This document shows positions 41,229-46,746 of a DNA stretch of 46,746 nucleotides, one piece after another; position 1 is the stretch's first letter, and each line of letters begins with the position of its first letter. The position numbers and the translations under genes are program-made. Source of the stretch: Phycisphaerales bacterium (lineage in GTDB: Bacteria > Planctomycetota > Phycisphaerae > Phycisphaerales > SM1A02); NCBI GenBank assembly GCA_009692045.1, contig SIAA01000014.1, positions 1 through 46,746 on the forward strand, given 5' to 3'. The notes beneath the pieces were generated by a model, which had not been told where the DNA came from, ran no database searches, and saw only the letters and a list, made by a program, of their open reading frames with translations.

Positions 41229-42887
41229 ATGAGCCAGCAACCCAACGCAACAACCGGTTTTGAGTATGTCGTAGCAGCACCGATTGAGGCGGAGAGCGTC
41301 GCCGTAGGCGCGCTCTCCGATAGGCGACTGCGCAATCGATGTGAATCCTTCGGTATCGGTTGGCTTGAGAAAGCAGCCGAGGTGGATGTGGCGGTTGCCG
41401 GTCTGCTCACCGCAGACATCGCCGTCCGGCTACGAGTCGTTCCTCTGCGGATCGAGGGCACCAGGCTGCTGGTAGCCATGGTTGACCCTCTAGACCTCGC
41501 CGCAATGGATGAGGTTTCAACCTTGGTCCGCATGCCTGTGAGTCGGGTCGGCCTCGATCCGGAGCCGTTCGGCGAACTAATGCGCCGTGCCTATGGAACA
41601 ACTGCGGCTCGAATCGCTGAGAGTCTTGCCGGTCAGACAGAGGCTGGCGGCGGGGATTCCGAGCACAATCTCGACACGATCGAGGCGGACGATGTGCACC
41701 GGATGGCCGAAGCACCGACTCTGGTAAACCTCGTCAACCTGCTCCTCTTGGAAGCAATTCAGAGTCGCGCATCGGATGTGCACATTGAGCCATTTGAGCA
41801 AGATTTGAAGGTCAAGTATCGCATTGACGGAGTGTTGGTCGAACAGCCGCAGCCGCCCAAGCACCTGCAGGCAGCCTTGATCGGCCGCATCAAGATCATG
41901 GCCAACATGAATATCGCCGAGCGATACATACCCCAAGATGGCCACATCACGCTGCGCTTTGAAGGTCGCAAAGTTGACATCCGCGTTTCCACCGTTCCCA
42001 CCATCTACGGCGAGAGCGTGGTCATGCGCATCCTCGACAAATCGAGCCTGCCCCTCGATCTGAAGAGCTTGGGAATGGATGAGGCGCATCGAGCTCAGGT
42101 CGACAAGTTGATCGCCAAGCCTCATGGAATGGTGCTGGTGACTGGACCAACCGGAAGCGGCAAGACCACAACTCTTTATGCAGCGCTGAGCAAACTGTAC
42201 GACCCCCGCAAGAAGATCATCACCATCGAAGATCCGGTGGAGTACGAACTCAGCGGCATCAATCAAATCCCGGTGAATCCCAAGCGCGGGCTTACCTTCG
42301 CCACCGGACTGCGGGCCATTCTGCGCCAAGACCCCGATGTCATATTCGTCGGAGAAGTTCGCGACGGTGAAACCGCTGACATCGCCATTCGTAGCGCCCT
42401 AACTGGGCACCTTGTGTTCAGCACTCTGCATACCAACGATGCCATCAGCTCCGTCGGTCGCCTCGTCGATATGGGCGCCGAGCCCTATCTCGCCGCTAGT
42501 GTTCTGGAAGGACTGCTGGCACAGCGACTGGGAAGACGCATTTGCCATGCCTGCTCCAAGCGCATGCCGATGTCGGAGGACACCAGGGTGCGTCTCACTC
42601 AAGCCGAAGTCGCGCTGTTCCATGACGGGGTGTGCGAAGGAGCGGGCTGCGACGAGTGTCATGGCTCCGGCTTCAAGGGTCGACTCGGCTTCTTCGAACT
42701 CGTGCGCATATCTCCGCAGGTGCGGGCGGGCATCGCCGGGAATCGACCCATTCTGGAACTTCGTGCCGCGCTGGGCAAGGATTTCGTCAACATGCGCGCG
42801 GATGGCATGGCCAAAGCAGCGCGCGGCCTCACATCAGTCGCAGAGGTTCTCCGCGCCACGCAGGATGTCGACGAAGTGGTGACCTGA
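41229..42887 (+). CDS. gspE: Type II secretion ATPase GspE
   Basis: A 552-residue cytoplasmic ATPase that powers pseudopilus assembly. The N-terminal GspE-N-like domain (about 30-125) is followed by the catalytic part. Walker A is GPTGSGKTT at 306-314, the Asp box is TIEDPVEYEL, Walker B is VIFVGEVRD at 371-379 and the His box is STLHTNDA. A zinc-binding tetracysteine is complete (C439, C442, C474, C477), as in true GspE/PilB. A short AAGG lies just before the ATG. The pilB/pulE family is hard to separate by sequence; the downstream gspF-J order supports a type II system. Confidence 0.95.
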   Translation: MSQQPNATTGFEYVVAAPIEAESVAVGALSDRRLRNRCESFGIGWLEKAAEVDVAVAGLLTADIAVRLRVVPLRIEGTRLLVAMVDPLDLAAMDEVSTLVRMPVSRVGLDPEPFGELMRRAYGTTAARIAESLAGQTEAGGGDSEHNLDTIEADDVHRMAEAPTLVNLVNLLLLEAIQSRASDVHIEPFEQDLKVKYRIDGVLVEQPQPPKHLQAALIGRIKIMANMNIAERYIPQDGHITLRFEGRKVDIRVSTVPTIYGESVVMRILDKSSLPLDLKSLGMDEAHRAQVDKLIAKPHGMVLVTGPTGSGKTTTLYAALSKLYDPRKKIITIEDPVEYELSGINQIPVNPKRGLTFATGLRAILRQDPDVIFVGEVRDGETADIAIRSALTGHLVFSTLHTNDAISSVGRLVDMGAEPYLAASVLEGLLAQRLGRRICHACSKRMPMSEDTRVRLTQAEVALFHDGVCEGAGCDECHGSGFKGRLGFFELVRISPQVRAGIAGNRPILELRAALGKDFVNMRADGMAKAARGLTSVAEVLRATQDVDEVVT

Positions 42888-42891
42888 CGCG

Positions 42892-44169
42892 ATGGGGCTC
42901 TACCGATATCAGGCGCTGGGAACTGATGGCGCGACCACAAGTGGATCGATCGCCGCAGCCTCTCGGTCGGCGGCGCTTAGACAACTCTCTCAGCTGGGCG
43001 TGGTTCCTATCGCAGTTGAGGAGGAGAGTGAGCACTCAAGCGGCAAGAAGGCCGATGGGGTCCTGAGGTTGGGCGCCAAGGCTCCCAATGCTCTGCTTCT
43101 GCGTCTCGGACTAGCTCGCCTTCGACCGACACTTTCTCGAACAGAACTGGGCTCACTGATCCGTGAACTTGCCACGGCACTGGAAGCGGGACTGCCGCTG
43201 ATGCAAGCCCTGCGCACCATCCGCCGGCAGGCCCACGGCAAGAGCATGCCCCACATTCTCGATCACCTAATAGAACAGGTGGAGACGGGAAAGACCCTGC
43301 ATCAGGCGGCCAAGCAATACGGTGACCCCTTCGATGACATGGTGCTGGGAATGTTCAAGGCTGCGGATGCCACCGGTCGCATGAGTGAGGTGCTTCATCA
43401 GCTCGCCGACCTGCTCGATCGATCAGTAGAGCTTCGGCGCGAAGTGATCGGCGCCACCGTGTACCCCGCCATCGTCTTCATGCTCATCATCTGCAGCGTG
43501 ACCATTCTGGTCACAGTCGTAGTGCCCAAACTGGTGAAGGCACTGCCATCCGGCCCCGGTCAAGAGCTCCCAGCACCAACGCAAATCCTTATGTGGATCG
43601 CCAGTGTCGTGGGCGGCTATTGGTGGGCGCTTCTCGCAGCAACAATGGCGGGATGGGTAGGCCTACGCGCCTGGCTCGCTGTTCCCCGCAATAGGATGCT
43701 CGTCGACTTGATGCTGCTTCGAGCGCCCCTGATAGGCCCGCTCCTGCGGGATGTTGCCGTAGCTCGGTTCACGCGAACTCTGGGAACGCTGGTATCGGCA
43801 GGCATCCCCATTCTGCCCGCGCTGCGCGTGGTGCGCGACACCCTGGGCAACCGAGCTCTAATCGCCGCGATCGACCAAGTACAGGAGAAAGTAACTACGG
43901 GCAGTTCGCTGGCCGACCCGCTAGAGAGGTCGGGTTTCTTTCCTCCCCTGCTTGTTCAGATCGTGAACATCGGCGAAAAAACAGGGCGCCTCGAGAGCAT
44001 GCTTCTGCATGCGGCCAATGCCTTCGACAGACAGGTAAATTCCTCCATAAAGGTGTTCACCAAGGCTCTTCCTCCAGTACTTCTCATATTCATGGCGATT
44101 ATTGCCGCCTTCGTTCTGGCAGGAATGCTCCTGCCCCTCTTGGAAATGCAGTCCCGAATCGGTGGCTAG
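42892..44169 (+). CDS. gspF: Type II secretion inner-membrane platform protein GspF
   Basis: A 425-residue polytopic protein with two repeated GspF domains. The first (about 85-215) contains LIRELATALEAGLPLMQALRTI and ends in hydrophobic VYPAIVFMLIICSVTILVTV. The second (about 285-415) contains FTRTLGTLVSAGIPILPALRVV and ends with the last helix LLIFMAIIAAFVLAGMLLPL. It couples GspE to pseudopilin assembly. It begins 4 bases after gspE. Confidence 0.95.
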   Translation: MGLYRYQALGTDGATTSGSIAAASRSAALRQLSQLGVVPIAVEEESEHSSGKKADGVLRLGAKAPNALLLRLGLARLRPTLSRTELGSLIRELATALEAGLPLMQALRTIRRQAHGKSMPHILDHLIEQVETGKTLHQAAKQYGDPFDDMVLGMFKAADATGRMSEVLHQLADLLDRSVELRREVIGATVYPAIVFMLIICSVTILVTVVVPKLVKALPSGPGQELPAPTQILMWIASVVGGYWWALLAATMAGWVGLRAWLAVPRNRMLVDLMLLRAPLIGPLLRDVAVARFTRTLGTLVSAGIPILPALRVVRDTLGNRALIAAIDQVQEKVTTGSSLADPLERSGFFPPLLVQIVNIGEKTGRLESMLLHAANAFDRQVNSSIKVFTKALPPVLLIFMAIIAAFVLAGMLLPLLEMQSRIGG

Positions 44170-44213
44170 TGCGCCCTCGCCCGCAATTGGACCCGAACTC
44201 GGGCGTTATCCAC

Positions 44214-44224
44214 CTAGTAACTAG
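44214..44224. repeat. Short inverted repeat in front of gspG
   Basis: CTAGT-a-ACTAG (44214-44224) is a perfect 11-bp palindrome overlapping the AGAGG ribosome site of gspG. Its stem is short, so any role in translation is uncertain. Confidence 0.2.
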
Positions 44225-44234
44225 AGGTACCCAT

Positions 44235-44645
44235 ATGAAACACTCCCGCCTCCGCAGAGGCTTCAGCCTCATTGAAGTCATCGTCGCCATCACCATCGTT
44301 GCCATCATGGCTGCAGTGGTTGTTCCTCGACTCATCAAGTATGTCGGCCAAGCGAAGGAAAAACGGGCTAAGGCTGAGGTGGCCCAGTTGGCCCAGCTGG
44401 TTCGTCTCTACATGACCGACAGCGGGGTCTCGACCGTACCGGCCGACTTCGACCTGATGTTGCTTGCTGAGGGTGATGACGCCTATCTGGACAACAAAGA
44501 TGGGCTTCTGGATCCATGGGGAAACTCCTACGAGATTCGCATCCCCGGTGAAGTGAACATCGACTTCGACATTATCTGCCTAGGCGCTGACGGCATCACC
44601 GGCGGTGAGGGCGAAGGGACGGATGTCATAAGCGGGCAGAGGTGA
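44235..44645 (+). CDS. gspG: Major pseudopilin GspG
   Basis: A 136-residue type II secretion pseudopilin. The prepilin peptidase site is RRG-FSLIEV: cleavage follows G9, F10 becomes the first mature residue and E14 the conserved Glu5. The C-terminal GspG hallmark is complete (DPWGNSYEI, then CLGADGITGGEGEGTDV); the Asp residues are the usual calcium ligands. AGAGGT precedes the ATG at 44235. The longer frame from 44169 overlaps gspF by its stop. Confidence 0.95.
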   Translation: MKHSRLRRGFSLIEVIVAITIVAIMAAVVVPRLIKYVGQAKEKRAKAEVAQLAQLVRLYMTDSGVSTVPADFDLMLLAEGDDAYLDNKDGLLDPWGNSYEIRIPGEVNIDFDIICLGADGITGGEGEGTDVISGQR

Positions 44646-44685
44646 GCCGACAGTCGCGACGATCGAGTCGCCTCACTCGCATGCC

Positions 44686-45282
44686 GTGAAACGAAGCATG
44701 AGGAAACCAATCGCACGATCTTCGGGCTTTACCCTCATTGAGGTGGTGATTGCCGCCGTGATCTTCGTCATCATTGCCGTGGCGTTCATCCCGAGATTCA
44801 ACTCCCTCCCCAAAAGGGAAGCGGAGACGAGCATCGAGCGGGTCCTTGACATTCTCGTGATGTTCGCCCACAGAGAGAGCACTGGCTCACAGCAAGTTGC
44901 CATCTGGCATGATCCAGAAACTGGTTTCATTTCTCTGGTTCTGATGACCAGACCAACGGATGGGAGCGAGGAACCGCCAGCATGGGTCGAGGATCGCCTG
45001 GTGGAGCCGATCAATCTGGGCGACCGAGTAATCATCGATGAAGTCACCATCGACGACCAGCCCATAAAGGGCGAGGATGAATGGCTCATTGCCAGCGTGC
45101 CTGCGGGCGGCCGCCCCTCCGTGATGATCCATCTCACGGGAGAGGATCTTGACACAATGCTGATTCTTGATTCGACCTCACTGAGTCCCCGTCGCATTGA
45201 TGCCTCGGGTGGAGAACAGGCGATCGAGCCGCGCGAATCTGTGGATTTAGATGAGACGGGTCGGGAGCATGAGAAGTGGTGA
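44686..45282 (+). CDS. gspH: Minor pseudopilin GspH-like
   Basis: A 198-residue prepilin-like protein. The leader MKRSMRKPIARSSG ends before FTLIEVVIAAVIFVI, with Glu at mature position 5. The rest has no strong hallmark; position in the gspE-F-G-H-I-J order supports GspH. Translation could start at the GTG at 44686 or the ATG at 44698; both give a workable leader. The stop overlaps the next gene by 7 bases. Confidence 0.78.
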   Translation: MKRSMRKPIARSSGFTLIEVVIAAVIFVIIAVAFIPRFNSLPKREAETSIERVLDILVMFAHRESTGSQQVAIWHDPETGFISLVLMTRPTDGSEEPPAWVEDRLVEPINLGDRVIIDEVTIDDQPIKGEDEWLIASVPAGGRPSVMIHLTGEDLDTMLILDSTSLSPRRIDASGGEQAIEPRESVDLDETGREHEKW

Positions 45283-45770
45283 TTCACCCTGCCCACCAGC
45301 TAATTGAGGCCGAGGGATCAACCGCGCGTCGTGGATTTGCCTTGATGGAGGTGGTGATCGCCGGAATGATCCTTGCCGTCGGACTGGCTGGTGTGGTTTC
45401 CATCGCAACCCGCAGTCTCGCCATGCAGCAACGCGGCGAACGAGAGGTCGCGTCGGCAGCACTTCTAGACGAGATCCTCGGATTGGTGCTGGCTGAGGGT
45501 CCAACTGACTTTCCCAAGCTGCATGACATGAGTGGCAAGTGCGACCCGCCGTGGTCAGACTTTGAATACGAAGTGACAATCGAAGATGGCGGTCTGGGTG
45601 ACCCCTATGAAGTCATGGCTCTAGTGCGGGACCCGACGGGTCGGGAGCACCGAGTCGCAACCCGAATCGCGGGTAGAGCCGGAGAGGAACCCAACCCGGA
45701 CCGCGCCCCCACCACTCCCCTTGATCGGCGTGCCCGCGATGAAGAGGCAGCGGAGAAGACCAATGGCTGA
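45276..45770 (+). CDS. gspI: Minor pseudopilin GspI-like
   Basis: A 164-residue prepilin-like protein. The processing site is ARRG-FALMEVVIAGMIL, with E25 at mature position 5. GspI proteins are small and sit before GspJ, as here. Starts at 45276 or 45279 are both GTG. The C-terminus ends in a charged, Pro- and Arg-rich tail (PNPDRAPTTPLDRRARDEE). It overlaps gspH by 7 bases and gspJ by 8. Confidence 0.78.
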   Translation: MVIHPAHQLIEAEGSTARRGFALMEVVIAGMILAVGLAGVVSIATRSLAMQQRGEREVASAALLDEILGLVLAEGPTDFPKLHDMSGKCDPPWSDFEYEVTIEDGGLGDPYEVMALVRDPTGREHRVATRIAGRAGEEPNPDRAPTTPLDRRARDEEAAEKTNG

Positions 45771-46746
45771 GTATGAGCGCAAGCGGCGGGGATTCACCAT
45801 CGCCGAACTCCTGATTGCCGGCATCGTGGCATCAATCGTTTTGGGAGTCGTTGCCGTGGCAATGAATCAGGTGGTGCGCGTGCGCTCAACGAGCCGCACT
45901 CGCCTCGAGGCACATCAACGAGCCTCGAGCGCCCTCGATCGACTCCGCAAGGAGGTTGCCTCCGTGGTCCGGAGTAATGATCTCTATCACGCCCGTGTTC
46001 TGGTGCTGAATGACACGCAGACGACTCCCATTGGAGAGATCGATCGCGATGAACTTCTTATCTTCAACTCTCGTCTGAATCCTGTTCGGCAGGCGGAGTA
46101 CACCGGCGATGGGCTGGAGCACGAGACGCAAGTTCGAGTTGAGGACGATGATCTGGGCAGCGCCCTTTGGATTCGCAACGACTCAGTACCTGATGACATC
46201 CCAGATGGAGGCGGCATGGCTTCGCCGCTGATGGGCGGGGTGCTGGGATTGCGTGTGGAGGCCTATGACGGTGAGTCTTGGTATGACGAATGGGATTCCG
46301 ATATGCAAGGGCTTCCTTGGGCGCTCCGCCTGACAGTCACCTCGACTGGTGATCGGGACGGGGAGGATTATTTCGCTGACGCTCGCGACATGCTGAGCCT
46401 GCGCACCATCGTTGCGATCGATCGGGTTGAGCCTCCATATGAGCCACCAACTGCCGAAGAGTTGGGTGAGACCGCGGGCGCCGACGGTGCTGCCGATGCT
46501 GCACCAGCAGGGGCCGATGCCCTTGCAGCACCAGGGTTTGTGAACCCCGGGGGCGGAACCAGAAATCCCGGAGCAACTGGCTCGGTGGGTGGAGGCAGAG
46601 GTGGAATGGGAGGTGGAATGGGAGGCGGAGGAGGACGCGGTGGTCGGGGTGGCCAAGGCGGTCGTGGTGGTCAAGGTGGTCGTGGTGGTCAAGGTGGTGG
46701 TAGCGGCCGAGGCGGTTCGGGCGGTCCCGGAGGCGCGGGCGGATTT
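45763..46746 (+). CDS. gspJ: Minor pseudopilin GspJ-like with glycine-rich tail (3' end cut by window edge)
   Basis: At least 328 residues; the frame is open at the right edge. The prepilin site is KRRG-FTIAELLIAGIVA, with E15 at mature position 5. The first 200 residues fit GspJ in size and order (LDRLRKEVASVV, GVLGLRVEAYDGESWYDEW). An Ala/Pro linker and a glycine-rich tail of at least 60 residues follow; this is unusual for a pseudopilin. The tail contains GRGGQG repeats. GGAG lies 8 bases before the ATG at 45763. Confidence 0.82.
   Translation, partial: MAEYERKRRGFTIAELLIAGIVASIVLGVVAVAMNQVVRVRSTSRTRLEAHQRASSALDRLRKEVASVVRSNDLYHARVLVLNDTQTTPIGEIDRDELLIFNSRLNPVRQAEYTGDGLEHETQVRVEDDDLGSALWIRNDSVPDDIPDGGGMASPLMGGVLGLRVEAYDGESWYDEWDSDMQGLPWALRLTVTSTGDRDGEDYFADARDMLSLRTIVAIDRVEPPYEPPTAEELGETAGADGAADAAPAGADALAAPGFVNPGGGTRNPGATGSVGGGRGGMGGGMGGGGGRGGRGGQGGRGGQGGRGGQGGGSGRGGSGGPGGAGGF
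46642..46695 (+). repeat. Three 18-bp tandem units encoding GRGGQG
   Basis: Units at 46642-46659, 46660-46677 and 46678-46695. The second and third are identical; the first differs at several third-codon positions, so selection on the peptide or recent duplication are both possible. They lie inside the GspJ glycine-rich tail, which extends from about 46540 to the edge. Confidence 0.8.

Noticed and set aside
46585-46746. Repeats at the right edge considered as a CRISPR array or satellite
   Set aside because: They are in frame, encode Gly/Arg/Gln repeats continuous with GspJ, and have no unique spacers.

Overview
The window looks like chromosomal DNA of a planctomycete, probably from the Phycisphaerae or a relative. 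This is inferred, not proven. The clues are a membrane protein that fuses a DUF2231-like domain, a planctomycete-type cytochrome c motif and leucine-rich repeats; many secreted proteins without recognisable relatives; a dockerin/EF-hand remnant; a DUF1570-like secreted protein; TPR lipoproteins; a bacterial DNA topoisomerase VI; and a type II secretion operon with glycine-rich extensions. Base composition is evenly GC-rich. I see no insertion sequence, prophage, integrase or CRISPR array.

Layout. Positions 1-2625 hold an ArsR-methyltransferase fusion (cut by the left edge), a TPR lipoprotein, a LigD-phosphoesterase-like protein and a DUF456 membrane protein. Positions 2627-7048 are a leftward series: XRE regulator, 3-hydroxyacyl-CoA dehydrogenase, an isobutyryl-CoA-mutase-like large subunit, hisS. 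A strong, apparently leaderless promoter precedes it. Positions 7119-10914 run right: a TPR lipoprotein, an ankyrin-repeat exported protein and a caspase-like DUF6642 protein. Positions 10958-16374 run left: a degenerate peptidase-like secreted protein, prpB, prpC (2-methylcitrate cycle), a Tat-exported NHL propeller and a CDF metal exporter. Positions 16790-20257 carry a PQQ-type propeller, purH and a lone nuoC. A decayed dockerin fragment and tRNA-Arg(TCT) follow.

Positions 20592-24905 hold a hairpin that masks a ribosome-binding site, then secreted proteins of unknown role and a DUF4126 protein. Positions 24889-28702 run left: the DUF2231-cytochrome-LRR protein, an acyl-CoA carboxylase beta subunit and rdgB. 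Positions 28820-32770 hold rpsO, pnp, a cold-shock protein and an overlapping histidine kinase. Positions 32817-35882 encode topoisomerase VI (B then A, leftward). Positions 35974-39652 hold ndk, a sigma-70 factor, an MFS transporter and a lone CoA-transferase subunit A. From 39813 to the right edge runs a secretion operon: an exported helical protein, then gspE-F-G-H-I-J, with gspJ cut by the edge.

How the genes fit together. Several loci handle short or branched acyl-CoAs: the mutase and dehydrogenase, the methylcitrate enzymes, the carboxylase beta subunit and the CoA-transferase subunit A. Most lack a partner subunit inside the window, so partners must lie elsewhere. The same holds for nuoC. 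The most unusual items are the topoisomerase VI operon, the caspase-like/ankyrin gene pair, the ribosome-site-masking hairpin after the tRNA, the leaderless promoter at 7057-7085 and the glycine-rich tail of GspJ.
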